From Acidimicrobiales bacterium (lineage in GTDB: Bacteria > Actinomycetota > Acidimicrobiia > Acidimicrobiales > UBA8592): 49,253 nt of DNA. Shown here piece by piece: positions 8,201 to 16,736 of the stretch; within the stretch, counting starts at the first letter, position 1; every line of letters starts with the position of its first letter. The position numbers were made by a program, and so were the translations under genes. Under the pieces are notes generated by a model. That model had not been told where the DNA came from. It did no database searches and saw nothing but the letters and a program-made list of their open reading frames with translations. The DNA lies in contig JACERY010000013.1 of assembly GCA_013912105.1 (NCBI GenBank), positions 1 to 49,253 of the forward strand, read 5' to 3'.

Positions 8201-9645
8201 ATCTGTATCTCCCTTGTCACGTATTGACTTCCCTTGGAACCAGAAAGCCACCCCCCGATACTGGTTGAAAATAAACCTGCTCTACCTCCACCATACACAA
8301 TTACTAAACCGCTATCAGGGCGAAATTTAGGTAATTGTAAACCAGTAAAACCAGAATCCAAGCCTTCGGCTACGCCATCGACGCCACGAAGGAGCAAATC
8401 ACTCTCCCGAATGGTATGGCTGATAATCGCTTCGTTTACTTCCTCTTTTGACCAACCTGCTTTCTTAAACCGATCTGCATGCTCCGGGCTAATTATAAGA
8501 ATAGCGTCAAATCCTAAAACTAATTTTGGATGAACATTCCCAATCAATCCTTGAGCCAAACTGCGAGCAAGCTCATCAGGAAACCTGGACAACTGATCTA
8601 CTATGACTCTAGGTCCCTCGCCAGGAAAGACTGTCACAGTATTCTGGTTAGGTCCAAAACCTAAATCCTGCGAGTATGAAGGCCATGGAGATCCTTCCTC
8701 ATCTTCAGCGAAGCATAATCCTACTTTCGCAGGGCTTCCGTGAGTTGCCCTATCAACCTCACCAGGTCTTCCCCCTCCTACATTACGAATGATTAACTGA
8801 ACAGCTCTTCCGATTGTACTGTTTGCGCGATTACCCTGCCCAAGTAAATTCATGCCTGAGTTCATTCCAATTTCATTTCGTATGGGCCCATTAACAAATA
8901 ACACAGGTCCAACAGGCATAGTCGTAGCTAGTAGACCATGCATATTGAATTCATCAGTGCAAACTGCTTCTAAAGCAGTTATGACAACAGGCAGATATTC
9001 AGGCTTACAACCAGCCATTACAGCGTTAATCGCAATTTTCTCAACAGTTGCTGGATCTAGATTAGGTGGAACAATAGCGATGAGTTCATCTTTGGAGCGA
9101 GATGTCCCATTAAGCATTTCTATTACGCGATCTTCAGTTGGAGGAACAACGGGCAGCCCATCAGACCAGCCAAGTTCGTACATAGCTTCAAATTCATCCT
9201 CTCTCGAAGCAAATTCAACTAATTGACTGCGAAGGCCAGAACCAAATTTCTCTCGCAATAATGGTTCTAAATCAGGGTCAACGCTTCGGGAACCACAACC
9301 CGGACTGAATTCGCTAATCCCAGTTGTGTCAAGTTCATCAATTCCGCAGAAAGCTTCCCATTCGCTCTTTAACCAGCCAACTATTCTTTCAGTTTCCTCT
9401 CCATTGCTTACCTTAATTAGGGTTGGAACTGTATCTATTTCGTACTTAAAACTAACTTCTAGATCCATATCACTTTTAGTAATTTCTAAGGCAGGAAAGT
9501 TTGGATTGTCTTGCGAATAAGCGGCTTTAAGAAGACCTAATGCTGCTATTTGAGCAAGAACTGGCTCGATAAGCGTACACGTAGGGCAGTCTTCCTTTAC
9601 GAAAGCAAAATACCCATCCTCTAAAAGAGGTTTTTCTGAACCCAT
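8197..9645 (-). CDS. Thioredoxin-like domain fused to the UGSC-partner domain
   Basis: 482 residues. Residues about 10-95 look like a thioredoxin fold with active site Cys20-Pro-Thr-Cys23 and a TVPTLIKV cis-Pro segment. Residues about 145-482 form a separate conserved domain beginning near YELGWSDGLPVVPPTEDRV, with VMAGCKPEYLPVVITALEAV, LFVNGPIRNEIGMNSG, GRAVQLIIRNVGG and VIVYGGGRAG. I recognise this second domain as a recurrent neighbour of UGSC proteins, without a known function. The gene ends in an ATGA overlap with the selenoprotein, so the two are translationally coupled and probably work together. A redox relay from Trx Cys pair to Sec is a reasonable inference only. Confidence 0.75.
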   Translation of the reverse strand: MGSEKPLLEDGYFAFVKEDCPTCTLIEPVLAQIAALGLLKAAYSQDNPNFPALEITKSDMDLEVSFKYEIDTVPTLIKVSNGEETERIVGWLKSEWEAFCGIDELDTTGISEFSPGCGSRSVDPDLEPLLREKFGSGLRSQLVEFASREDEFEAMYELGWSDGLPVVPPTEDRVIEMLNGTSRSKDELIAIVPPNLDPATVEKIAINAVMAGCKPEYLPVVITALEAVCTDEFNMHGLLATTMPVGPVLFVNGPIRNEIGMNSGMNLLGQGNRANSTIGRAVQLIIRNVGGGRPGEVDRATHGSPAKVGLCFAEDEEGSPWPSYSQDLGFGPNQNTVTVFPGEGPRVIVDQLSRFPDELARSLAQGLIGNVHPKLVLGFDAILIISPEHADRFKKAGWSKEEVNEAIISHTIRESDLLLRGVDGVAEGLDSGFTGLQLPKFRPDSGLVIVYGGGRAGLFSTSIGGWLSGSKGSQYVTREIQI

Positions 9646-9800
9646 AAGAAAAATCTAACATTTTCGTTGCCATTCTGGAAATTGTAAACTCACGCACATA
9701 GAAAATATAGAAGTCAAGAGTTTTTTATAGGTGCTAGTAAGAGATCTCTGAGGTAGTGTCTAGTTGCTAGGAAATAAGAAGAGGAAGGGCAGGAAAAGCT

Positions 9801-10301
9801 ATGGGAAAACCCGATATTGATGAAGTAGCATTTAGGCAGATACTTGGGAATTACCCAACGGGGGTCACCTTAGTAAGCGCAAATGATAACGAAGGGCCCT
9901 TTGCTATGGTCATCGGTTCATTTGGTTCAGTTTCACTTGACCCAGTGCTCGTTCAATTCATGCCTGCAAAAAATTCAAAAACTTGGGAACGAATTGCTGC
10001 CACCGGGTCGTATTGTGTGAATGTGCTTAACGAGAAGCAGCTAGAACTTAGTAATAGTTTTTTTGACAAATCAAAAGATCCATTTGATTCTATTGAATGG
10101 AGAAAGGAAGCTACTGGCTCACCAGTTATTAAGGACTGTGTCGCTTGGGTAGACTGCTCTATCGGCGATATCCATGATGCCGGCGACCACTATATTGTCA
10201 TCGGAGAAGTCCAAAGGATCGGATCTGAAAACCAAAAAGATGGTCCGCTACTTTTCCTTGGCGGAAGCTACGGTTCATTTACCGAGCTAACAGGAAGCTA
10301 A
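9801..10301 (+). CDS. Flavin reductase-like (FMN-binding split-barrel) protein
   Basis: 166 residues of the flavin reductase/RutF-HpaC family, which reduces flavin with NAD(P)H to feed a monooxygenase or binds flavin as a single-protein enzyme. Signatures are FRQILGNYPTGVTLVSA at the N-terminus, SLDPVLVQFMPAKNSKTW, YCVNVLNEKQLELS, and GDHYIVIGEVQ. An AGGAAAAG RBS precedes the ATG. The gene is divergent from the UGSC operon, with a 155-bp intergenic region, and only 4 bp upstream of the carbonic anhydrase-like gene. No two-component monooxygenase sits directly beside it; the F420-type protein at 1-1.9 kb is separate. Confidence 0.88.
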   Translation: MGKPDIDEVAFRQILGNYPTGVTLVSANDNEGPFAMVIGSFGSVSLDPVLVQFMPAKNSKTWERIAATGSYCVNVLNEKQLELSNSFFDKSKDPFDSIEWRKEATGSPVIKDCVAWVDCSIGDIHDAGDHYIVIGEVQRIGSENQKDGPLLFLGGSYGSFTELTGS

Positions 10302-10305
10302 AACT

Positions 10306-10824
10306 ATGCCCATTTATGCGTTAGGTGATCTAGAGCCAAACATTGATCCAACAGCCTACATCCATCCAGATGCGGTAATTATCGGAGATGTTACAATTGG
10401 GTCTGAGTCATCTGTTTGGGCATGCTCAGTGATCCGAGGAGATGATGGAGTCATTCGGATAGGAAATAGAAGCAATATTCAAGATGGTGCTGTTCTGCAT
10501 ACCACACCCGTGTATCCAACGGTTGTAGGAAATAATTGCACGATAGGGCACTTAGCACATCTTGAGGGATGCACTGTAGAAGATGATTCGCTGGTGGGTA
10601 CCGCCTCTGTTGTCCTGCATAACGCTGTCATACAAAGAGGCGCTCTTGTTGGAGCAAATGCAGTTGTTACTGGAGGAACTGTAGTACCTGAGGGCGCGAT
10701 GGCTCTTGGTATCCCAGCAAAAATTCGAGAAGGGCTTGCTAATCAAGAAGAAATATCTCTTGGAGTAGATTCATATGTAGCGAGGGCAAAATGGTTCCGG
10801 GATGACCTTCGAAGAATAGATTGA
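10306..10824 (+). CDS. Gamma-class carbonic anhydrase-like hexapeptide-repeat protein
   Basis: 172 residues with left-handed beta-helix hexapeptide repeats (IHPDAVIIGDVTIGSESSVW). Family marks are SVIRGDDGVIRIGNRSNIQDGAVLH and NNCTIGHLAHLEGCTVEDDSLVG. The likely metal-binding histidines are in VLH, GHLAH and similar positions. YrdA/PaaY-type gamma-CA homologues are trimeric; some hydrate CO2, others have no proven activity. It is 4 bp after the flavin reductase gene, so the two are probably one transcript that ends before the suf promoter. Confidence 0.9.
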   Translation: MPIYALGDLEPNIDPTAYIHPDAVIIGDVTIGSESSVWACSVIRGDDGVIRIGNRSNIQDGAVLHTTPVYPTVVGNNCTIGHLAHLEGCTVEDDSLVGTASVVLHNAVIQRGALVGANAVVTGGTVVPEGAMALGIPAKIREGLANQEEISLGVDSYVARAKWFRDDLRRID

Positions 10825-10850
10825 CAAATAAATAAGCATTGAATTCAATG
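10821..10850 (+). promoter_or_regulatory. Candidate sufB promoter with overlapping palindromic operator
   Basis: TTGACA (10821-10826, overlapping the end of the preceding gene) is followed after 17 bp by TTCAAT (10844-10849), a plausible sigma70-type promoter. The perfect 14-bp palindrome CATTGAATTCAATG (10837-10850) covers the spacer end and the -10 hexamer. That is where a repressor such as SufR or an IscR/Rrf2 protein would act. No such regulator is encoded in the window, so this is inference from position and symmetry. Confidence 0.4.
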
Positions 10851-10918
10851 TAGAACTCCACAGAGACTCAGATAGATTGTTAGTATCACTATAGGAAACA
10901 CTTCAAGTAAGGAAGTTC

Positions 10919-12322
10919 ATGACTGAAACAAACACCGGCATTGATTTAAGTAAATATCAACTGGGGTGGAGTGATGATGAAGATTACGTTTTTAAACCTA
11001 AAAAAGGTCTAAATGAAGATCTAGTGCGAGAAATTTCTTGGATGAAAGGCGAACCCAATTGGATGAGAGATTTTAGAGTTAAGTCTCTCGGACTTTTTGA
11101 GAAAAGGCCCATGCCTAATTGGGGCGGCGACATGTCAGAAATTTATTTTGATGATATCTACTACTATATAAAACCGAGCGAAGCAGTAGTTGATGAATGG
11201 GAGGATGTCCCGGAATCTATAAAGGACACTTACGAAAAACTAGGTATCCCAGAAGCTGAACGTAAATACTTAGCCGGAGTGACAGCACAGTATGAATCAG
11301 AAGTTGTGTACCACAAGAATCGGGAAGATCTTGAAAGACAAGGCGTAATTTTCTGTGATATGGATACCGCTTTGCGAGAGTATCCGGAGATTGTTCGTGC
11401 ATATTTTGGAAAAGTTATACCTCCAAATGATAATAAGTTTTCTTCATTGAATTCCGCTGTTTGGTCTGGAGGGTCATTTATCTACGTGCCGGAGGGAGTT
11501 GAGGTAGAAATGCCTCTCCAAGCCTATTTCCGTATCAACGCTGAGAACATGGGCCAATTCGAAAGAACTTTGATCATTGCTGATAAAGGCTCAAAGGTGC
11601 ACTATATAGAAGGATGTTCCGCACCTGTTTATAGCACTGACTCTTTACATTCTGCTGTAGTAGAAATTATTGTGAAGGAATCAGCACGAGTTACCTATAC
11701 GACTATTCAGAATTGGTCCAGTAACGTTTTTAATCTCGTGACTAAGAGAGCCATTGTTGAAGCTGAAGGACACATGGAATGGATCGATGGCAATATAGGT
11801 AGTCGCCTCACTATGAAATACCCTGCAGTAGTGATGGTAGGCCCAAAAGCTTCAGGTGAAGTTCTTTCAGTAGCCTATGCTGGAGCAGGGCAACATCAGG
11901 ATGCTGGTGCGAAGATGACACATGCAGCTCCTGAAACGACATCAAAAATTGTTTCAAAATCAATTTCTAAAAATGGTGGCAGATCAAGTTATCGTGGCCT
12001 GGTTCGTGTTGAAGACGATGCTTATGGATGCAAAAGCCATGTTCAATGTGATGCATTAATTCTTGATGAAGATTCAATTAGTGATACTTATCCATACATG
12101 GAAATAGGTTCTAAAGATGCCGTTGTTGGTCATGAAGCAACAGTTTCTAAAGTTGCCGATGAACAACTATTTTACCTTACGAGTAGAGGTTTAACAGAAG
12201 AACAAGCAACAGGAATGATTGTTAACGGTTTCATAGAGCCTGTAACGAGAACATTGCCCATGGAGTATGCAGTTGAGTGGAGCAGACTCATCGAACTCCA
12301 AATGGAAGGGTCTGTCGGCTAA
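10919..12322 (+). CDS. sufB: Fe-S cluster assembly scaffold protein SufB
   Basis: 467 residues, full length. SufB forms the SufBC2D scaffold on which Fe-S clusters are built with sulfur from SufS-SufU. Diagnostic segments are [46 protein letters not shown], the beta-helix core [32 protein letters not shown] and [17 protein letters not shown]. The conserved Cys of GCKSHVQC and the Glu of HEATVSK match the site used in sulfur transfer at the SufB-SufD interface. Start ATG has AAGGAAG upstream. The rest of the + strand suf genes follow after an inserted opposite-strand gene. Confidence 0.97.
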   Translation: MTETNTGIDLSKYQLGWSDDEDYVFKPKKGLNEDLVREISWMKGEPNWMRDFRVKSLGLFEKRPMPNWGGDMSEIYFDDIYYYIKPSEAVVDEWEDVPESIKDTYEKLGIPEAERKYLAGVTAQYESEVVYHKNREDLERQGVIFCDMDTALREYPEIVRAYFGKVIPPNDNKFSSLNSAVWSGGSFIYVPEGVEVEMPLQAYFRINAENMGQFERTLIIADKGSKVHYIEGCSAPVYSTDSLHSAVVEIIVKESARVTYTTIQNWSSNVFNLVTKRAIVEAEGHMEWIDGNIGSRLTMKYPAVVMVGPKASGEVLSVAYAGAGQHQDAGAKMTHAAPETTSKIVSKSISKNGGRSSYRGLVRVEDDAYGCKSHVQCDALILDEDSISDTYPYMEIGSKDAVVGHEATVSKVADEQLFYLTSRGLTEEQATGMIVNGFIEPVTRTLPMEYAVEWSRLIELQMEGSVG

Positions 12323-12331
12323 GGCTAGACC

Positions 12332-13186
12332 TCAAAGCTTCCAAGACAATTCAATTGCATCGCAAAGGCCGTCATCTTCTACGGAGCCAACGATATATTT
12401 CCCAATCGAAAGAACTTCAGCGTGACCGTTTCCCATAGCCACGGGATGACCAACTACGTTTAAAGCATCCAGGTCATTTAGGCCATCACCAACCATCATG
12501 ACACTAGAAACGTTAATGCCTAATATTGAAGCAAGATAAGAGATGGCGGAACCCTTGTCGACTCTCTCATCAGTAATAGAAATAAAAGCAACACCAGGTA
12601 ACGCTGGAGAAGTTGCAGCTGTAATTTTTCCGAATCCAGACATGGCTTCCTGGACCTCTTCTGTAGATGATTTCGCAACAACGAATTGCGCTCGAACTAT
12701 TTCACCAGAAAGGTCTGAAGGGGCACCAGATACATGCTCTATACCCAACATTTTTGAATGGGCGATAGCTAGGTTAGATTCTCCTGAAACATCTAGGGCC
12801 CCTTCAGATCCAGTCAGGTGGCCAGCTACATAATCTCGCGCGCTGTAGAACTCAAGAGCCCAGTTGTTCTTCTGACTGACTTCAAGCGCTAAGTCCACTA
12901 TTCGTTGAGGAAGAGCATGATCAACGACTTCGTCTGACCCAGTATGAAGAAGAGCCCCGCCTGAATGGAAAATATGCCATCCATTTGGGTTCAGCGCTTT
13001 GGCGTATTTTAATGTTGGGCCCATAGCCCCTCTCGCAGTAGATAGGGCAAGTAGTTGTCCTTTAGAAATAGCCATTTGAATAGTATTTAATACATTTGAG
13101 GTAGGAGATCCAGAGGAACCGATAAGGGTACCGTCAACGTCAATACATATCAGAGGAAGCACTCCAATACGGTAACACTTAATCAT
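12332..13186 (-). CDS. HAD-superfamily (Cof-type) phosphatase
   Basis: 284 residues. HAD motif I is ICIDVDGTL near residues 13-21. A lid region follows, and motif IV is SSVMMVGDGLNDLDALNVVG, followed by PVAMGNGHAEV. The layout is that of Cof/YbiV-like sugar phosphate or flavin phosphatases. The exact substrate is unknown. The start is uncertain: ATG at 13186, or GTG at residue 9 directly before LPLICIDVDG. The gene sits on the opposite strand between sufB and sufD, breaking the usual sufB-sufD adjacency, and is convergent with sufB and divergent from sufD. It is not a known SUF component. Confidence 0.85.
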   Translation of the reverse strand: MIKCYRIGVLPLICIDVDGTLIGSSGSPTSNVLNTIQMAISKGQLLALSTARGAMGPTLKYAKALNPNGWHIFHSGGALLHTGSDEVVDHALPQRIVDLALEVSQKNNWALEFYSARDYVAGHLTGSEGALDVSGESNLAIAHSKMLGIEHVSGAPSDLSGEIVRAQFVVAKSSTEEVQEAMSGFGKITAATSPALPGVAFISITDERVDKGSAISYLASILGINVSSVMMVGDGLNDLDALNVVGHPVAMGNGHAEVLSIGKYIVGSVEDDGLCDAIELSWKL

Positions 13187-13325
13187 GGGAACACTTCCTG
13201 TTGATCGAAATCAAAACATCTTTTTGAAAGAAGTAGCCGACAGTCACGGATTTGCTCCAGCACGATAGGATTTAAAAAGTCAACTGTTAAATGGATAGCT
13301 GAAACGTGAACTCTGCGAGGAAAAA

Positions 13326-14549
13326 TTGAACGCACCTGAATTAATCGAGAATCTTTCGGGCCAAGATTGGCTTAAGGCAATTCGAAAAGATGCAATCCTA
13401 ACTGCACAGGAAATTCAATTTCCAACAGGCCAACAAGAGAAATGGCGATATAGCCCGATACATAAACTCAAACTTGATGATTATGAGTTAGTTACAGATG
13501 TCTCGGAAATAAATGTCAACGACGACAAAAACTTTAATAATCCACGGGAAAATTATATTGAACTTGTTGATGGGTTTTTGTTAGCCCATAGCGAGTCAGG
13601 AGATTATGAGATACTTCAAATTAATCAATTTGATGAAGCTTATGACTTCAAAGCTGCACATGACTTTTTCTCGCAGTTGAATCTAGCATTCTCGCCAGAC
13701 CCGATAATTGTTAAAATCCCAGAAAGAACGGTTATCAATCAACCAATTATTATTCATAATAAATTATCTGCCACCAAAGCGATGACATTTCCCCAACTGC
13801 ATATAGAGGTTGGATCTGGAGCAAGTGTTTCAATAGTGGAGATTTTTTATAGTAACGATATTGATAGCCTTTCTATCCCCGAAACTAAGGTCAATGTTGG
13901 AGATGGAGCCTCCGTCAAATACCAACAAGTACAAAACATTGGTTTAAAAGTCTGGCAAATAGGAAATCTAGACGTATCAGTAGGGCAACAGGCACTATTC
14001 AATGGAGCCACAGTAGGTATAGGCGGACTGTATGGGCGAATGGAAACTCATTGTCGGCTACTAGGCAGGGGGGCAACAGGCAACCTTTCAGCTATCTATC
14101 ATGGCACCGGATCTCAAACACTTGACTACAGAACTTTCCAGGAACACGTAGGTCGAGATACTCAAAGTAACCTTTTATTCAAAGGCGTCCTTGATGATCA
14201 AGCTACGTCTGTCTATACCGGTCTTATCCAAGTGCATAAAGAAGCAGCAGGAACTAATGCATATCAGACAAACCGAACAATAAAACTTAGCGATCAAACT
14301 TGGGCCGAATCTGTCCCAAATCTTCAAATAGAGAATAACGACGTTAGGTGTAGTCACGCCTCAACCGTAAGTCCAGTAGACGATGACCAGCGCTTTTACC
14401 TTGAGACTAGAGGAATTCCATCAGAATCGGTTGACAGACTGATTGTAAGAGGATTCATCAATGAAGTAGTTAATAAACTTCCTATAGAAGATGTCAACGA
14501 GTGGATCCTAGAACTATTGTCCCAAAAACAAAATTTGAGGGCTTCATGA
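13326..14549 (+). CDS. sufD: Fe-S cluster assembly protein SufD
   Basis: 407 residues from a TTG start with GCGAGG six bases upstream. SufD pairs with SufB in the SufBC2D complex and is needed for iron entry. The N-terminal helical part has FPTGQQEKWRYSPI. The C-terminal beta-helix has MTFPQLHIEVGSGASVSI, GRMETHCRLLGRGA, YRTFQEHVG, VYTGLIQVHKEA and RCSHASTVSPVDDDQRFYLETRGI. The His of CSHAST corresponds to the conserved SufD histidine. Its stop overlaps the start of the Rieske gene (ATGA), which then overlaps the SufC-like gene, so the three are translationally coupled. Confidence 0.96.
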   Translation: MNAPELIENLSGQDWLKAIRKDAILTAQEIQFPTGQQEKWRYSPIHKLKLDDYELVTDVSEINVNDDKNFNNPRENYIELVDGFLLAHSESGDYEILQINQFDEAYDFKAAHDFFSQLNLAFSPDPIIVKIPERTVINQPIIIHNKLSATKAMTFPQLHIEVGSGASVSIVEIFYSNDIDSLSIPETKVNVGDGASVKYQQVQNIGLKVWQIGNLDVSVGQQALFNGATVGIGGLYGRMETHCRLLGRGATGNLSAIYHGTGSQTLDYRTFQEHVGRDTQSNLLFKGVLDDQATSVYTGLIQVHKEAAGTNAYQTNRTIKLSDQTWAESVPNLQIENNDVRCSHASTVSPVDDDQRFYLETRGIPSESVDRLIVRGFINEVVNKLPIEDVNEWILELLSQKQNLRAS

Positions 14550-14908
14550 TGGTACTGCAAAATAAAAATGAAGCTTTAAGCCGGAAAATTCAATTGATCC
14601 CTTTGAAAGATGTGCATGAGGGGAAAGCAAAAAGAGTTGAAATAGAAGGCTTACGTATCGCGGTAACGTACATTAACGGTTCAGTATATGCCTTTAGTGA
14701 TATGTGCACACATGCAAATTATGCCTTGTCAGAAGGACCAATACATGCCGAAGACTTAACCATAGAATGTTGGAAACATGGCGCACAGTTCTGTTTGAAA
14801 ACTGGGCAGGCAATTTCACTTCCTGCCACAAGGCCGATGAACACCTACCAAGTCGAAGTAATTGATGGCGATGTCTATGTGCATCTCCCACAGGAAGGAT
14901 CACCTTGA
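14546..14908 (+). CDS. Rieske [2Fe-2S] ferredoxin in the suf operon
   Basis: 120 residues. The Rieske ligands are Cys54-x-His56 (MCTHANYA) and Cys75-x2-His78 (ECWKHGAQF), 18 residues between the pairs, followed by KTGQAISLPATRPMNTYQVEV, as in biphenyl-dioxygenase-type ferredoxins. Such a gene is regularly placed between sufD and sufC in actinobacteria, where it may act in electron supply or as a cluster recipient; the role is not firmly known. I chose ATG 14546, which makes an ATGA overlap with sufD, over an upstream in-frame ATG at 14501 that lies deep in sufD. Confidence 0.92.
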   Translation: MMVLQNKNEALSRKIQLIPLKDVHEGKAKRVEIEGLRIAVTYINGSVYAFSDMCTHANYALSEGPIHAEDLTIECWKHGAQFCLKTGQAISLPATRPMNTYQVEVIDGDVYVHLPQEGSP

Positions 14909-15654
14909 GCGAATTAGTAATTGAAGACCTTCACGTCCGAACTGAGAATACTGAGATTCTTCTGGGGGTAAACATAACGATACGTTCGGGGGAAGTCCAT
15001 GCTTTAATGGGCCCAAATGGCTCTGGAAAGTCTACTTTGGCCCACATTCTAATGGGACGACCTGGCTATGAAGTAACGCAAGGTTCAATAACTCTTGACG
15101 GGCATGACTTAACAAAACTTGCGACTTGGGAACGATCCCAACTAGGCCTGTTCCTTGCAATGCAATACCCAGTAGAGATTGATGGAGTTGATATCCAAGA
15201 CGTAATGACACACTCAACTCTTGCACCTAAAGGTTATGCGAAATTAGTAAAAGAAGAAGCGCAAATTCTAGGGATTGACGAAAGTAACCTTCAAAGAGGA
15301 ATTAATCTCGATATGTCCGGCGGTGAGAAGAAACGTATGGAAACTCTTCAACTAGTGACACTTCAGTCAAAAATAGCAATCCTTGATGAATTAGATTCCG
15401 GATTGGATATTGATGGTTTGAGGATTGTTAGTAGCCGAATCGAAAGAGCAACAAAAGAAGATGATTTAGGGGTTCTTGTCATCACGCACTACAGCCGATT
15501 ACTTGAAGAACTTAAACCCGATAAAGTTCATATTTTTGTAAATGGAAGAATTGTTGAATCTGGGAATGCGGAACTTGCCATCCAGCTAGAAGAAACAGGG
15601 TATGACAAATGGGCAGCAAATTTAGAAACCTCTGTAACACTCGGTGGCTTGTAG
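14905..15654 (+). CDS. SufC-like ABC ATPase (divergent paralogue)
   Basis: 249 residues from a TTG start overlapping the Rieske stop (TTGA). Walker A is GPNGSGKST (36-44). The Q-loop region is LFLAMQYPVEIDGVD, the signature is MSGGEKKRMETLQL, and Walker B is IAILDELDSGLDIDGL. The overall SufC plan is clear, but the signature (RMETLQLVTLQ instead of RNEILQMALLEP) and Walker B (DELDSGLD instead of DE[ST]DSGLD) differ from canonical SufC. A second, more canonical SufC is encoded at 21571-22317. By position, this copy is translated with SufD and the Rieske protein, so it may power a separate or mixed SufBD complex. Confidence 0.92.
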   Translation: MSELVIEDLHVRTENTEILLGVNITIRSGEVHALMGPNGSGKSTLAHILMGRPGYEVTQGSITLDGHDLTKLATWERSQLGLFLAMQYPVEIDGVDIQDVMTHSTLAPKGYAKLVKEEAQILGIDESNLQRGINLDMSGGEKKRMETLQLVTLQSKIAILDELDSGLDIDGLRIVSSRIERATKEDDLGVLVITHYSRLLEELKPDKVHIFVNGRIVESGNAELAIQLEETGYDKWAANLETSVTLGGL

Positions 15655-15657
15655 GTC

Positions 15658-15975
15658 ATGGTAAAGCCTGACCGAAAACAGGTGTTTGCTGAAGATGAGA
15701 TCTTCTTCGGAGAATATGAAAGCCTTAATTGGCGATTCCAAGATTCCCAATTACAAAAAACTTTTAAATTTCAAGACTTCTCTGAGGCTTTCGCTTTTAT
15801 GACAAAAGTGGCTGCAATTGCAGAAGAACTTGACCACCACCCAGATTGGTTCAATAGTTGGGATACTGTAGAAATCACTGTCACAAACCATGAAGCAGGG
15901 GGAATTACAGAGATAGATCTTTATCTATGTAAAAGAATTAACGAAACGGCTAAAAATGAGCAAATCAGAAATTAG
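15658..15975 (+). CDS. Pterin-4a-carbinolamine dehydratase
   Basis: 105 residues, the usual size for PCD/DCoH. The active-site pattern EELDHHPDW (57-64, with His60, His61 and Pro62) and the later His78 in VTNHEAGGITEIDL fit the family. The enzyme dehydrates 4a-hydroxytetrahydropterin; in bacteria lacking aromatic hydroxylases, it is often tied to molybdopterin or other cofactor metabolism. The start ATG is 3 bp after the SufC-like stop, so it belongs to the same operon. Such placement next to suf genes is not an obvious functional link. The last 20 bp overlap the next gene. Confidence 0.88.
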   Translation: MVKPDRKQVFAEDEIFFGEYESLNWRFQDSQLQKTFKFQDFSEAFAFMTKVAAIAEELDHHPDWFNSWDTVEITVTNHEAGGITEIDLYLCKRINETAKNEQIRN

Positions 15976-16723
15976 AGAAGTTGCCTTAGTTACAGGCGCA
16001 GCATCGGGGATCGGATTCGCGTTAGTTGAGCAACTTAAGGAGCGAAACTATGAAGTGCTCGGATTAGACAGAAACAAACAAGGTTTAGCTGAATTAAAAG
16101 AAAAAACTGGGTGTGAGGTATTATCTGGGGATATATCAGACCAAGGATTCAACGAAAGTGCGATACTCCAAGTCTCAAAACTCTATGGAAAGCTAGATCT
16201 AGTATTTCTCAATGCTGGGGTCCTCGGAAGAAAAATTGAGCTTCAAATTAACGAATTCACTACAGAAGAATTAGACCCAGAACACTATATGAGAGTAAGA
16301 GCTATAAATTTTGATTCTGTTGTATTCGGAACTCTAGCGGCTGCACCACTCCTAGCTTCAAGCGGTGGCGGGTCAATCGTTGCAACAGCTTCGATAGCCG
16401 GTCTTGCAGCGTGGAATCGAGACCCTTTCTATACTGCTACTAAACATGCCGTAGTCGGATGGGTGCGTGGCATTGCTTCGTCCTTAAAAACACAAAATAT
16501 TTTAATAAACGCAATATGCCCTGGGGGTGTTGCAACACCTCTTGTCGGGATTGATCGACTCCAGTCAGAAAATCCAAACTTGCTAGCACCCGAACAAGTA
16601 GCAGAAGCTATGATCAAGACCTCATTAGAAAAGGAGACAGGAAAGGCATTTACCGTAAAGGCTGATCACGAACCAGTTCGTCAAATGTATAATTTTACCG
16701 AAGTGGAAGGGTTCCCAATCTAG
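15956..16723 (+). CDS. SDR-family NAD(P)-dependent oxidoreductase
   Basis: 255 residues. The Rossmann motif is TGAASGIG (13-20), the NAG motif is LNAGVLG, and the catalytic pair is Tyr159/Lys163 in FYTATKHAVVGW with the Ser in VATASIAG before it. The family oxidises or reduces alcohol/ketone groups on small molecules. The substrate is not evident. Start ATG at 15956 overlaps the dehydratase by 20 bp in another frame. A following thiolase-like gene 13 bp downstream suggests a lipid or sterol-type side-chain pathway, which is inference. Confidence 0.93.
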   Translation: MSKSEIREVALVTGAASGIGFALVEQLKERNYEVLGLDRNKQGLAELKEKTGCEVLSGDISDQGFNESAILQVSKLYGKLDLVFLNAGVLGRKIELQINEFTTEELDPEHYMRVRAINFDSVVFGTLAAAPLLASSGGGSIVATASIAGLAAWNRDPFYTATKHAVVGWVRGIASSLKTQNILINAICPGGVATPLVGIDRLQSENPNLLAPEQVAEAMIKTSLEKETGKAFTVKADHEPVRQMYNFTEVEGFPI

Positions 16724-16736
16724 GGTTTAGAAGAAA

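Noticed and set aside
8201..8251. Longer start (base 8251) for the UGSC selenoprotein
   Set aside because: It would overlap the upstream gene by over 50 bases. ATG 8200 has a good AAGGGAG site and the common ATGA overlap.
13185..13268. 27-codon frame in the gap before sufD
   Set aside because: No RBS, and its start overlaps the divergent HAD gene; nothing suggests coding.
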